A stretch of 64,000 nucleotides of DNA from Gemmatimonadota bacterium. Its GTDB lineage: Bacteria > Gemmatimonadota > Gemmatimonadetes > Gemmatimonadales > GWC2-71-9. Location: assembly GCA_003222195.1 (NCBI GenBank), contig QHVB01000028.1, positions 1 to 64,000 on the forward strand, written 5' to 3'. The notes under the pieces were generated by a model. That model was not told the origin of the DNA, made no database searches, and worked only from the letters and a program-made list of their open reading frames with translations. Positions within the stretch are counted from its first letter, which is position 1. Each line of letters starts with the position of its first letter. The position numbers and the translations under genes are program-made. Below, one piece after another: positions 51,518-60,710 of the stretch.

Positions 51518-53142
51518 CGTCTCGCTCCGACGCCTAACACCAGCGCGCTCACGAGCATGAGCACGACGCCAAACGCCGCGGCCACGCCGGTCTCGGCCAG
51601 CCGCAAGCTCGACAGGATTTCGATGGACACGGGGCGCGTCTCGTAGGTGTACAGGACAATGGAGGCCACGATGTCGCCGAGCGCCGCGACGAAGGCGAGG
51701 CTGGCACCAGCGGCGAGGCCGGGCCTGAGCTGCGGCAGCGTCACGCGCGTGAGCGTGCGCCAGCGGCCGGCCCCGAGACTCGCGGCCGCTTCCTCGAGGG
51801 ACGGATCGAGCTGCCGATACGCCGCGAGAATCCCCCGGCCGGTGAGCGGCAGCGCGCGCACGAGATAGGCGAGCGGAAGAATCGCGGCGGTGCCGACCAG
51901 CACAAAGCGCAACTGGAGCGGTGCGTGGACGCTGAAGGTGATCGCGAGCGCGATCGCGAAGACCGTTCCCGGGAGCGCCCACGGCAGCGCCAGCAATCCT
52001 TCGATCGCGCCCCGCCACCTTACGCGCTGCCGTACGACGAGCCAGCCGGCCGCGAGAGCGAGCGCGACGGCGACGGCCGTGCTGGCGGCGGCCATCCACA
52101 GCGAGTTCAGCATGGGCCGCAGCCGCTCCGCTTCCGAAAAGAGACGGCGGTAGTTATCGAAATTGAGGACGGGCGGGAGAATTTCGGTCGTCCAGGCGCC
52201 GTAGGGGACGAGTGAGACGAGGGCCAGCGTGAGATGCGGCAGGAGGAGCAGCACCGCGAGGCCCCACCCCAGCGTCGCCGCGAGCCAGCGCACACTGGTG
52301 CGTCGGATCGGCCGCGGCCGAGGTGCGATCCCCTTCCCCAGCGCGACCAGGATGTCGTCACCTTCGGTGCGACGCAGGATCAGGAGACCCGCCACCGCGA
52401 CGATCGCGAGTGCCACCGTCTCGACCATCGCGAGCGGCAAGTCGCCGTTCAGCTTCGTCGCCACGATCTGCGTGGTCATCACGCGAAATCCGCCGCCGAA
52501 GATGTAGGGCGCGCTGAACGATCCCAACGCCGTCAGGAACGTCAGCATCGCCGCACCGACCAGTGAGGGGCGCAGCAGCGGCACGATGACGCGCCCCAAC
52601 GTCGCGCGCCGATCGGCGCCGAGTGCCTGCGCTGCCTCCAGCATCGCGACGTCGAGCTTGGCCAGGCCGGCGCGCGTGAAGAGATAGAAGTAGACGTACA
52701 TCGAGTAGGCGTGCACGAGCAGAATGGCGGCCGCGCCCTGCAGCCGCCACGGCGCATTTTCGAGATGCAGCGCCGCCTGGATCGCGCGCGCGATGAACCC
52801 GGACTCCCCATACAGAAACAGGAACGCGATCACTCCGACGAGCGGCGGCAGCACGACCGGGAGCGCGATCAACGAGCCCAGCGTCTTGCGACCCGGGAAA
52901 TCAAACCACTCGAACAGGAAGGCGAGCGGGATCCCGATCGCGGCGGCCAGCACCACACTCACCAGAGAAATCCAGACGCTTGCCCACAGCGCCGCCCACT
53001 CACCAGGCCGCGTGACGAAGGCGCTCAGCGCCGTCGTATCGGCGGCGTCGGCGCCAACTACGAGAATCGGGTAGATCACCACCCACGCGAGAATCAGCGT
53101 GAGCCCCGCGGCCGCGACCTCCGACCGCCGCAGGCGGATCAC
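51514..53142 (-). CDS. ABC transporter permease, FbpB/ThiP type (fused)
   Basis: 542 residues: two permease halves of six helices each, with two EAA loops (AAQALGADRRATLGRVIVPLLRP and AAASLGAGRWRTLTRVTLPQLRP). This fused form serves Fe(III), thiamine or 2-aminoethylphosphonate importers. GTG 53142 overlaps the ATPase stop (GTGA). Confidence 0.92.
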   Translation of the reverse strand: MIRLRRSEVAAAGLTLILAWVVIYPILVVGADAADTTALSAFVTRPGEWAALWASVWISLVSVVLAAAIGIPLAFLFEWFDFPGRKTLGSLIALPVVLPPLVGVIAFLFLYGESGFIARAIQAALHLENAPWRLQGAAAILLVHAYSMYVYFYLFTRAGLAKLDVAMLEAAQALGADRRATLGRVIVPLLRPSLVGAAMLTFLTALGSFSAPYIFGGGFRVMTTQIVATKLNGDLPLAMVETVALAIVAVAGLLILRRTEGDDILVALGKGIAPRPRPIRRTSVRWLAATLGWGLAVLLLLPHLTLALVSLVPYGAWTTEILPPVLNFDNYRRLFSEAERLRPMLNSLWMAAASTAVAVALALAAGWLVVRQRVRWRGAIEGLLALPWALPGTVFAIALAITFSVHAPLQLRFVLVGTAAILPLAYLVRALPLTGRGILAAYRQLDPSLEEAAASLGAGRWRTLTRVTLPQLRPGLAAGASLAFVAALGDIVASIVLYTYETRPVSIEILSSLRLAETGVAAAFGVVLMLVSALVLGVGARR

Positions 53143-54098
53143 AGGGCGATCACGCGCGTGGCTTCGACGTACACCCGCTGCCCCACGCGTGCGGCGTCGG
53201 GCTCGGCGAGCACCTCGAAGTGCTGGTGGTCATCGCTTTCAATCTGAAAGAAGGCGGCCGCGCCGACATAGCGCCGCTCGCGCACGAGGCCCGGCAGCCC
53301 GGCCTCGGAGAATCGCAAACGCTCGGGCCGCACGACGAGAACGCCCTTGCCGTTGCCTCCGAGCGCGCGGGCTGCGTCGCCCCGAAACACATTGGCACGG
53401 CCAACGAAGGTGGCCACGAAGAGATTGGCCGGGTGCTCGTACAGCACGTCCGGCGCGCCTACCTGCTCCAGCCGTCCCTGGTTGAGCACGGCAATGCGGT
53501 CGCCCAGGTCGAACGCTTCCTCTTGCTCATGCGTCACGAAGACGGTGGTAATCCCGACGCGCTTGATGACTTCACGCAGCTCGTGGCGCGTGCGCTCGCG
53601 CAATGCTGGGTCGAGGTTGGACAGTGGCTCGTCCAGCAGCAGCACGCGCGGCTCGGGTGCCAGGGCGCGTGCCAGCGACACGCGCTGCTGCTGGCCGCCG
53701 GAAAGCTCGTGCACCTTGCGCCGCTCAAAGCCGGCGAGATCGACGAGCCCCAACGCCGCCGTGATTCGTGCATCGCGGTCCGGTGACTTCGGCAGTCCGA
53801 AGCCGACGTTGTCGCCCACATCGAGATGCGGAAACAGCGCGTAGTGCTGGAACACCATGCCGAAATGGCGCCGCGCCGGAGGCACGGCCGTCACATCCTC
53901 GTTCGCCACGGCGATCCGACCGGCGTCCGCCGTTTCGAACCCCGCCAGCAGGCGCAGCATCGTCGTCTTGCCACTGCCCGAGGGGCCGAGCAACGACAGG
54001 ATCTCGCCGCGCGCGATGTCGAGCGTGACGGGGCCGACCGTGACATCGAGGCTCCAGCGTTTCTCGATCGCTTGAATCTCGAGGAAGGGCGCGGTCAA
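53139..54098 (-). CDS. ABC transporter ATPase, FbpC/PotA type
   Basis: 319 residues. Walker A GPSGSGKTT, Q-loop FQHYALFPHLDV, signature LSGGQQQRVSLARAL, Walker B LLLDEPLSNLD, then a TOBE domain (about 230-319; VVRPERLRFSE). TTG 54098 is used: it overlaps the binding-protein stop as TTGA and puts APFLEIQAIEKRW at the N-terminus. Confidence 0.92.
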   Translation of the reverse strand: MTAPFLEIQAIEKRWSLDVTVGPVTLDIARGEILSLLGPSGSGKTTMLRLLAGFETADAGRIAVANEDVTAVPPARRHFGMVFQHYALFPHLDVGDNVGFGLPKSPDRDARITAALGLVDLAGFERRKVHELSGGQQQRVSLARALAPEPRVLLLDEPLSNLDPALRERTRHELREVIKRVGITTVFVTHEQEEAFDLGDRIAVLNQGRLEQVGAPDVLYEHPANLFVATFVGRANVFRGDAARALGGNGKGVLVVRPERLRFSEAGLPGLVRERRYVGAAAFFQIESDDHQHFEVLAEPDAARVGQRVYVEATRVIAL

Positions 54099-55135
54099 CG
54101 GCCTCCCCCTCCTCCGGTGCCGCGCACGTGCTGGTCCCACCAGCGCATCCACGCGGGGCCGTGCTCGGCGAGGAAATTCCAATCCACGTCGGCGACGACC
54201 ATGCGGTGACGTACATCGCGCACCCAATCGGGCAACGAATCGGCGGGGAGGTCCTGCCGGGCGGGCACGCGAAACACCTCACGCGCAGCCGCGAGCTGCA
54301 TTTCCACGCTGCCCACGAAGTCGACATACGCCCGCGCCGCAGCGAGGTGCTTCGCGCCTCGCACGACGGCGATGCCGTCCTCGATCGCCACCGTGCCGCT
54401 CTTTGGAAAGACGTAGCCGATCGGCATGCCGCGGCGACGGCTGATCAACACGTCCGGCAAATCCCAGATCGTGATCAACCCCTCCTGCCGGGCGATCTTC
54501 TCGCTGATGAGGGCGGGGTTTTGCTCGTAGACCTTCGTTTGGCCGTCGAGTCGCCTGAGCCAGCCAAATCCCGCGGCGGTGTCGCCGGTTTGCTTGAGCC
54601 CACGCGCGATGATGAGGCCGAACACCGCGCGCATCGTTCCGCTCGCGAGCGGGTCGCGAATGATCAGCTTGCCTTTCCACTTGCGATCGAGGAGGTCGTC
54701 CCAATCCTGCGGCGCCTCCGCTGCCGGCACGACCTTCTCGGCATAGAGAAAGACGGCCGGTGTCTCGTACGCCGCGAGGTAGCAATCGCCCGCGCCGCGG
54801 CCGCGGGGCGGGATCGCGTCGGCCCACACAGGTCGCCAGCAGTCGAGCAATGACTCGGCTGCGGCCTGCGCCAGGACCAGCGAGGGACCGCCGAACCACA
54901 CGTCGGCCTGAGGGTTGGCGCGCTCGGAGCGCAGGCGGTCGTACACGTCCTGCGAGCCCATGTCGAGCCAGCGCACGTCGATGTCGGGGTGGAGTGCTTC
55001 GAAGCGCTTCTCGAACAGCGTCAGCAGGTCGCGCCCGTGGGGACTGTAGACCACCAAGGGAGTACGGTGATCCCGCGAGCATCCCACCACAAACGCGATG
55101 ACTGCGCACATCCAGAGCCGGTGCTTATGGGACAT
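54095..55135 (-). CDS. ABC transporter substrate-binding lipoprotein, Fe(III)/FutA type
   Basis: 346 residues. Lipobox FVVGC (Cys19). LVVYSPHGRDLLTLFEKRFEALHPDIDV and ADVWFGGPSLVLAQAAAESLL are typical of the Fe(III)/2-aminoethylphosphonate/putrescine cluster; the tail ends in GTGGGGGR. The substrate cannot be settled from sequence. It overlaps the PIG-L gene by 11 nt. Confidence 0.87.
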   Translation of the reverse strand: MSHKHRLWMCAVIAFVVGCSRDHRTPLVVYSPHGRDLLTLFEKRFEALHPDIDVRWLDMGSQDVYDRLRSERANPQADVWFGGPSLVLAQAAAESLLDCWRPVWADAIPPRGRGAGDCYLAAYETPAVFLYAEKVVPAAEAPQDWDDLLDRKWKGKLIIRDPLASGTMRAVFGLIIARGLKQTGDTAAGFGWLRRLDGQTKVYEQNPALISEKIARQEGLITIWDLPDVLISRRRGMPIGYVFPKSGTVAIEDGIAVVRGAKHLAAARAYVDFVGSVEMQLAAAREVFRVPARQDLPADSLPDWVRDVRHRMVVADVDWNFLAEHGPAWMRWWDQHVRGTGGGGGR

Positions 55136-57626
55136 TGCGTCGCTTCAGCCCCAGCAGGTTCACAAACAACCGATACGCACCGGGCACGCCAGCGGGCAGC
55201 TGTCGGAAGAAACTCAACCCCGTGTATACGTACATCCCTCGTTGAATCGGCGCGATCAGCAGCCCACCCTTCAGCTCCGCCGGTGGATTCGGCGGTCCGG
55301 GATCATGCGTTTCGAGCACCGGGACGTACGTGGTATCCCAGGTGTGCGCGAAATACAGCCCCCGCTCCTGAACCCAGCCGCGCCAATCTTCGGGCCCGAT
55401 AGTGTTGGGATAGTGAAAGACGGGATGCGCGGGATCGAGCTCGGTGACGGGCGCGTTTTCGTCCGTCACGCGATCATGCGGGCGCGCGATGGTGAGCGGA
55501 TAGGGCGCAAAGCCGCCGTCGACGAACGGATACTGCTGATACTGGACGATCAGGAGCCCGCCGTTGCGCGCGTAGTCGAGCAACCGGCCGTTGTTGGCGA
55601 CGAGCGCGGGGTCGGTTTCGTACGCGCGGCTGCCGATGACGATGGCATCGAAATGCGACAGATCGCCGCGCGCCAAGGAATCGGGGCCAATGAGCTCGAC
55701 CGGCACGCCGACGGCGAGCAGCGCTTCCGGCACGCGGTCGGCGGCGCCGCGCACATAGCCGACGTGCGAGAGCGCCGGAAGCGCGAGACGCGCAGCCCGG
55801 ATCTGCGCCACCGACGGCTTCGTCAGCGCGCGCGGCCGGATGTGCGGATAATCGATGACCTCGAGCCATCCTGAGCCCCCCCCGGCACGCACATCGTAGG
55901 TCCCTGGCTTGAGGCTGTCCGCCGCCGGTGGTGCCACGTTGACGACGACACTCTTCGTCTCGTCTTCGCGCGTGAACGAGAGACTTTCGGGCGAGATGGT
56001 CGGCCAGCCGGTCGGCGGCGTGACGGTGGTTCGAGCGGTCGCGGCTCCGCGCGCACGATTCGTCACCGTGATCATGAAGTGCCGCGGGGCGAGCGCGCCC
56101 CCCCCCCCGTCGATCGGCCACAGCAGCTCGTCAGGTGTAATGGCCACTTCCACGTCACGCGTCACGAAGATCGGTCGGCGGATCTCGCCGATCGCCTGAT
56201 CGCGATAGCGATACACGACTTCGCGCGTCAGCGTGACCGGCTCGCCGCCGATTGTCAGCCGTACACGCGCCGTCACCGGCGGCGGCTCGAACGGCAGGCC
56301 GCGCACGTCGGGCGGTGCGGCCGACCAATCGTACAGCCCACCGCGATTCGTCAGCGGGCGGCGCAGAAAATAGGGCTGGGTGCGCTCGGGATTCGCTGCA
56401 ACGGTTAGGACGTAGCGGCGCGCTGCCAGAGCGCCCGGTGCGACCGCCGGCGCGCCCAACTCCAGCCGCTCGATCCCCCAGCCGCTCGGCGCCGCGATGG
56501 CGATGCTATCGACGCGCACGGTGCTGTCACCGGCATTCCAGACCGAGACTTCGACCTGGAGCCGTTCGTTTGGGATGACGATTCCGTCATCCGCTGTGCC
56601 GTCGAGCGTGACACCGGCGGCCATCGCGATGGCTCGGTCCAGCAATCCACGCTGCACCGAATCCGCGGAAGCTGAGCCGAGCAGTCGCGACGCGCGGAGC
56701 AAGTACGGCAGCGCGGCCGACGGGCGCCAGGGATTCAGCGCCGCACGCGCGGAGTCGATGAGGGCGGCATACCCGGTGACGTGAATCGTCGTGTCGACCC
56801 CCGTGAACATCGACGTCTCGCCGCCGTTGCTTCCCGCTCCCGCGCTCGGTGCTTTGGTCGCGATCAGCGCTACGCCGGAGCTCGCCGGACCCGCTCGTTG
56901 CAGCTGGCCCATGTCCTGCGAGCGGTGGCGGCTGCGGCTCGCCATGGCAATCTGGAAATACGACTGCCCGATAATCGGATCGAGGATGCCGACGGGCAAC
57001 GTCAGCGTCGTCGCCGAGGGATCACCGCGCGTCGAGCGGAAGAACTTCTGAGGACCGCCCGCCGAATCGCGGAGCAGATCGAATGCCTGGCGCGCGAGAA
57101 TCGCCGAGACCTGGTGGTGACCGTGGCCATCGGCGGGCGTCCCCGAAAACACCGCGATGATGATCTGCGGCCGGAACCGGCGGATGACGTCGAGGACGTC
57201 CTTGAGAATCGAGTCGCGCGGCCAGAACCGGAACGTTTCGTCAGCGGTCTTCGAGTACCCGAAGTCGTAGGCGCGCGTGAAGAACTGGCGGGCCCCGTCG
57301 AGCTCTCGGGCCGCCAAGAGCTCTTCGGTACGAATAACCCCGAGCTCGGGGCCGAGCTCGGGGCCGATCAGGTTCTGGCCGCCTTCGCCGCGTGTCAGCG
57401 AGAGATACGCGGCTTGCGCGCCCAGGCCTCGCGACAGGAGCACGAGCAGCTGCGTGTCCTCGTCGTCGGGGTGCGCACCGATCATGAGAACACGCTTGTT
57501 GCTGCCGAGCTGTCGCAACGTGGTGGCCAACGCGGCGACGCCGCCGGTGCCGGCCGGGGACATCTGTCCCCGAGACACACCGACGGCGCCGAAGCTCAGC
57601 AGGAGCCCGACGACACACGCTTTCAC
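55125..57626 (-). CDS. Secreted PIG-L/LmbE deacetylase with C-terminal GATase-like domain
   Basis: 833 residues. Signal peptide, then the Zn motif GAHPDDED (residues 50-57) and GTPADGHGHHQVS of the N-acetylglucosaminyl deacetylase family (about 40-260). Two beta-sandwich domains (about 340-590) precede a class I glutamine-amidotransferase-like Rossmann domain (about 640-830; FDAIVIGSRAYETDPALVANN). It should remove acetyl groups from amino-sugar glycans outside the cell. GTG 57626 shares a base with the preceding stop (TAGTG). Confidence 0.88.
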   Translation of the reverse strand: MKACVVGLLLSFGAVGVSRGQMSPAGTGGVAALATTLRQLGSNKRVLMIGAHPDDEDTQLLVLLSRGLGAQAAYLSLTRGEGGQNLIGPELGPELGVIRTEELLAARELDGARQFFTRAYDFGYSKTADETFRFWPRDSILKDVLDVIRRFRPQIIIAVFSGTPADGHGHHQVSAILARQAFDLLRDSAGGPQKFFRSTRGDPSATTLTLPVGILDPIIGQSYFQIAMASRSRHRSQDMGQLQRAGPASSGVALIATKAPSAGAGSNGGETSMFTGVDTTIHVTGYAALIDSARAALNPWRPSAALPYLLRASRLLGSASADSVQRGLLDRAIAMAAGVTLDGTADDGIVIPNERLQVEVSVWNAGDSTVRVDSIAIAAPSGWGIERLELGAPAVAPGALAARRYVLTVAANPERTQPYFLRRPLTNRGGLYDWSAAPPDVRGLPFEPPPVTARVRLTIGGEPVTLTREVVYRYRDQAIGEIRRPIFVTRDVEVAITPDELLWPIDGGGGALAPRHFMITVTNRARGAATARTTVTPPTGWPTISPESLSFTREDETKSVVVNVAPPAADSLKPGTYDVRAGGGSGWLEVIDYPHIRPRALTKPSVAQIRAARLALPALSHVGYVRGAADRVPEALLAVGVPVELIGPDSLARGDLSHFDAIVIGSRAYETDPALVANNGRLLDYARNGGLLIVQYQQYPFVDGGFAPYPLTIARPHDRVTDENAPVTELDPAHPVFHYPNTIGPEDWRGWVQERGLYFAHTWDTTYVPVLETHDPGPPNPPAELKGGLLIAPIQRGMYVYTGLSFFRQLPAGVPGAYRLFVNLLGLKRRNVP

Positions 57627-58912
57627 TATTGGGAAAGGTACACGGCGCCACCCTTCATAACGAACTTCACGCGTTGCAGTTCCGTGATATCGCGCGTGGG
57701 ATCGCCCGCAACGGCGATAATGTCAGCATACAGTCCGGACGCGATCGCACCGAAATTTTGCTCCTGGCCCAGCAGCGCGGCCGCAACCGAAGTTCCTGAC
57801 TGAATCGCCTGCATCGGCGTCATGCCGTACTGCACGTAGTACTCGAATTCCTTCGCCTGATTGATCTCGGTCCACGGAAACCCGCCGACATCGGTGCCCA
57901 GCGCGATCTTCACGCCTTTCTTCAGAGCACGACCGAACGCCTTCCGCTCGAGATTCACGAGCGCCACCCACACTCCGCCGCGCGCGACCACATGCGCCCC
58001 GACCGTGACGGTCGGCACCCAGTACACGTTGTTGCGCACCATCACATCCAGCAGCGAGTCGGTCAGGCCGTCGCCGTGCTCGATGGAATTCACGCCCGCC
58101 CGCAGCGCCGCCGCGATGCCGTCCGAGCCGATGGCGTGCGCCGCGACCATGTGCCCCATCCGGTGCGCCTCGTCCACGATCGCCTTGGCTTCGGCGTCGG
58201 TGAAGTTCACCCAGCTGTGGAGCACGCTGTCCGGGGTGAAGTAGTAGCGGCGGTCGCTGTAGTACTTGATCCAGTCGGCGCCGTGCTGGAGCTGCTGGCG
58301 CACTGCGAGCCGCGCGTTGTCGACGCCATCGACCGGCTGCACGCCATGGGGAAGCTCGAGCTCCCAGTTCGTCGACGTGATCGGATACATCCCCGTCGGC
58401 GCCATCGCGCGCGTCGATGTGAAGACGCGCGGGCCGGGAATCTCGCCGCGGTCGATGGCGAGCTTCACGTCCACGTCGGCGTACATCGCGCCTTCCGTCT
58501 CCAGGTCGCGGATCGCCGTGAACCCGTGCTCCAGGGCGAGCCGCGCGTTGCGGGCGGCAAGGATGGCCCGATAGGCGGTCGATTGCTTGAGCAGCTGGTC
58601 TTCGTAATCCTGCGAGGTGACGTCGCCCTGGAGCAGCAGGTGCGTATGGGCGTCGATCAATCCGGGGAGCACGGTCATCTGGCCGAGGTCGATGACGCGG
58701 GCGTTGGGCGCCTGCGCCTGGATCTGCGCCAGCGGGCCGACGGCCCGAATCCTTTCGCCTTCGATGAGAATTCCTACATTGGGTTGCGCGGTGGCCGATC
58801 GGCCATCGACCAGGCGACCTGCTTTGATCAGGATCTGCTGGGCGGGGGCCGTCTGGGCGTGGACCGCGGGAAGCAGAATCAGACCGGTACACAACAGCGC
58901 TAAACCGCGCAT
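57626..58912 (-). CDS. Secreted amidohydrolase (imidazolonepropionase/prolidase-like)
   Basis: 428 residues. Signal peptide ends VHA-QT from ATG 58912 (GGAG 9 nt upstream). HTH metal motif DAHTHLLL (about 95), carbamylated Lys in ADWIKYYS, AAHAIGSDG, IEHGDGL and GTDVGG. These extracytoplasmic enzymes act on Xaa-Pro or cyclic substrates. First gene of a run of ten minus-strand genes ending at 46339. Confidence 0.9.
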   Translation of the reverse strand: MRGLALLCTGLILLPAVHAQTAPAQQILIKAGRLVDGRSATAQPNVGILIEGERIRAVGPLAQIQAQAPNARVIDLGQMTVLPGLIDAHTHLLLQGDVTSQDYEDQLLKQSTAYRAILAARNARLALEHGFTAIRDLETEGAMYADVDVKLAIDRGEIPGPRVFTSTRAMAPTGMYPITSTNWELELPHGVQPVDGVDNARLAVRQQLQHGADWIKYYSDRRYYFTPDSVLHSWVNFTDAEAKAIVDEAHRMGHMVAAHAIGSDGIAAALRAGVNSIEHGDGLTDSLLDVMVRNNVYWVPTVTVGAHVVARGGVWVALVNLERKAFGRALKKGVKIALGTDVGGFPWTEINQAKEFEYYVQYGMTPMQAIQSGTSVAAALLGQEQNFGAIASGLYADIIAVAGDPTRDITELQRVKFVMKGGAVYLSQ

Positions 58913-58971
58913 CGGAAAGAGCTCCAAGACGAGGGCGCGGCAAATCTATCATCCAAGCCACGGAGGCGTAC

Positions 58972-59856
58972 ATGCCCGTCCTCGTGACCTGTGAATGCGG
59001 GAACTCCTACGATCTGAAGGACGAATTCGCGGGCAAGCTGGTCAAATGCCCGAAGTGCGGCCGGCCCGCCCGCGCCCCCAGCGTCGCCACTGCGGTGAAG
59101 CAGGTCGATCCGGCGTTCGACCGCGACATTTTCCTGCTGCGGCAGCAGATGCTCAAGATCTCCGAGAAGTACGACGTCGGCGATGAGCAGGGGAACAAGG
59201 TCATCTTCGTCGAGCGCCCGGCGCACGCGTTGCGGAATATCGGTGCCGCGCTCGTCACGCTCGCGGGGCTCTTCCTCGGCATGCCCGCCTGGATCGAGTT
59301 CATCGACACGCTGCCGTCCGGGGGCCTCAAGACGATCCTCGGTATCGTCGGTGTGTTTGCGATTCTCTTCGGGTCGATCGCGCTGGGTATCGCGCTGTCG
59401 GTCAAGCGGCACGTCACGTTCTATCGCGATCAGTCCAAGCGCGAGAAGCTGCTCGACATCCTTCAGGACAAGAAATTCCAGCCGATCACGATGACCTATA
59501 CCGTCCGCGACGCGCGCGGTCGGAAGCTCGCCAAGCTGGGCAAGAACTGGTTGTTCAACGCGTTCCGCAAACGCTGGTACGTGTGGGGGCCGGACGGGCG
59601 CGTGCTGTTCCTCGCAAAAGAAGATTCCATCATCCTGTCGCTGCTCCGCCGTTTCCTCGGGCCCTTGTTCGGTGTGCTGCGTACCAACTTCATCTTTCTC
59701 CCGGCCGGCACCGACGACGTGATCGGGGAATTCAAGCGGAAGTTCACGATTCTCGACCGCTATGTGCTCGACATGACGGCCGACCCACAGCGCCTGATGG
59801 ATCGGCGCCTCGCCATCGCGCTCGGCGTGATGCTCGATACCGGAGAGCGCCGGTGA
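58972..59856 (+). CDS. Zinc-ribbon membrane protein with LURP-one/scramblase-like domain
   Basis: 294 residues. A zinc ribbon Cys7-x-Cys9 ... Cys26-x2-Cys29 opens the protein. FLLRQQMLKISEKYDVGDEQGNKVIFVERP begins a LURP-one-like barrel that is interrupted by two membrane helices (about 83-105 and 118-140) and resumes with TYTVRDARGRKLAKL and WYVWGPDGRVLFLAKEDS. ATG 58972 follows GGAGGCGTAC. Its stop overlaps the rhomboid start in GTGA, so the two may act together in the membrane. Confidence 0.75.
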   Translation: MPVLVTCECGNSYDLKDEFAGKLVKCPKCGRPARAPSVATAVKQVDPAFDRDIFLLRQQMLKISEKYDVGDEQGNKVIFVERPAHALRNIGAALVTLAGLFLGMPAWIEFIDTLPSGGLKTILGIVGVFAILFGSIALGIALSVKRHVTFYRDQSKREKLLDILQDKKFQPITMTYTVRDARGRKLAKLGKNWLFNAFRKRWYVWGPDGRVLFLAKEDSIILSLLRRFLGPLFGVLRTNFIFLPAGTDDVIGEFKRKFTILDRYVLDMTADPQRLMDRRLAIALGVMLDTGERR

Positions 59857-60626
59857 CACCCGAAGTCCCGGGCAGCGGCAGCCCCGACCACGAAGAGCCG
59901 ATCCTCATCACGCCCGAGATGCTGGCGCCCGCGCGGACGGTCAAACCAGCCGCGCGGCGCGATGGCCGGATCGACTTCGAGCGCGGCATGCGGCGGCTGC
60001 CGCTGTTCATCGTGACGCTCATCGTCGCGAATGTGGCGGTGTTTGCCTGGGAGATCGCGTCGGGCGCGTTTGGCGACCGGAAGGCGCTGATCGAATCGGG
60101 CCTCCACGTCGCGAATCAGATCAATCCGCTCGCAGCCGGCGCCCTCGTGCGCGCGCGGGTGCTGGCCGGAGAATGGTGGCGCGTGTTCACCTCGATGTTC
60201 CTCCACGGTGGGCCGGATCATCTGATCGGCAACATGGTCGCGCTCTATATCGTCGGCATGGCGTGCGAGCACGCGTTCGGTGCGGCGCGCACGGCGCTCG
60301 TCTACTTCGGGAGCGGCGTGACCGGCGCCGCCTTCAGCCTCGCGACCGGTCCGGGCCCGTCGGTCGGTGCCTCGGGCGCGATTTTCGGCGTGCTGGCGGC
60401 GGTGGCGGTGATGCTGTACAGGAACCAGGACCGTTTCTACGTGCGCGACAAACGCATCGGCTTCGTGCTTGCCGCGTGGGCCGCCTGGCAACTGTTCACG
60501 GGATTCCTGTCGCCGTTCATCGACAACTTCGCGCACCTCGGCGGCATGACCGGCGGTGCGATCGCGGCCCTGTTGCTTACACCCGTACTCGCGCCGCCCC
60601 GCGAAACCATTGTACGGATTTCCTAA
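59853..60626 (+). CDS. Rhomboid-family intramembrane serine protease
   Basis: 257 residues, six membrane helices. FLHGGPDHLIGNM supplies the oxyanion His and Asn, VGASGAIFG the catalytic Ser (about 170), and NFAHLGGMTGG the catalytic His. It cleaves membrane-spanning substrates. GTG 59853 overlaps the previous gene (GTGA). The first 50 residues are cytoplasmic, Pro/Glu-rich and unrecognised. Confidence 0.92.
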   Translation: MTPEVPGSGSPDHEEPILITPEMLAPARTVKPAARRDGRIDFERGMRRLPLFIVTLIVANVAVFAWEIASGAFGDRKALIESGLHVANQINPLAAGALVRARVLAGEWWRVFTSMFLHGGPDHLIGNMVALYIVGMACEHAFGAARTALVYFGSGVTGAAFSLATGPGPSVGASGAIFGVLAAVAVMLYRNQDRFYVRDKRIGFVLAAWAAWQLFTGFLSPFIDNFAHLGGMTGGAIAALLLTPVLAPPRETIVRIS

Positions 60627-60643
60627 CAACAGCGACGGGTGCA

Positions 60644-60673
60644 TGTAGGGGCGCAGCATGCTGCGCCCCTACA
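60644..60673. repeat. 30-bp palindromic repeat, copy 3
   Basis: Perfect over 30 bp, the same family as at 13721 and 33386, with extra TG/CA outside. It lies in the 84-bp gap between the convergent rhomboid and M16 genes; no T-run follows on either side, so it could at most be a bidirectional stem-loop terminator without a U tract. Confidence 0.9.
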
Positions 60674-60710
60674 GTATTTCCCCCTACCGCCCCCTAGCGC
60701 CCGTCCTCGA

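Noticed and set aside
57330-57370. Apparent tandem repeat (GPELGPELG) in the PIG-L deacetylase
   Set aside because: This stretch resembles the normal IGPEL...VIRTEELLAA region of the family, not a new duplication.
60644-60673. Palindrome copy 3 as an ordinary intrinsic terminator
   Set aside because: No T-run follows on either strand and the same sequence occurs inside a coding region, so a dispersed repeat is the better description.
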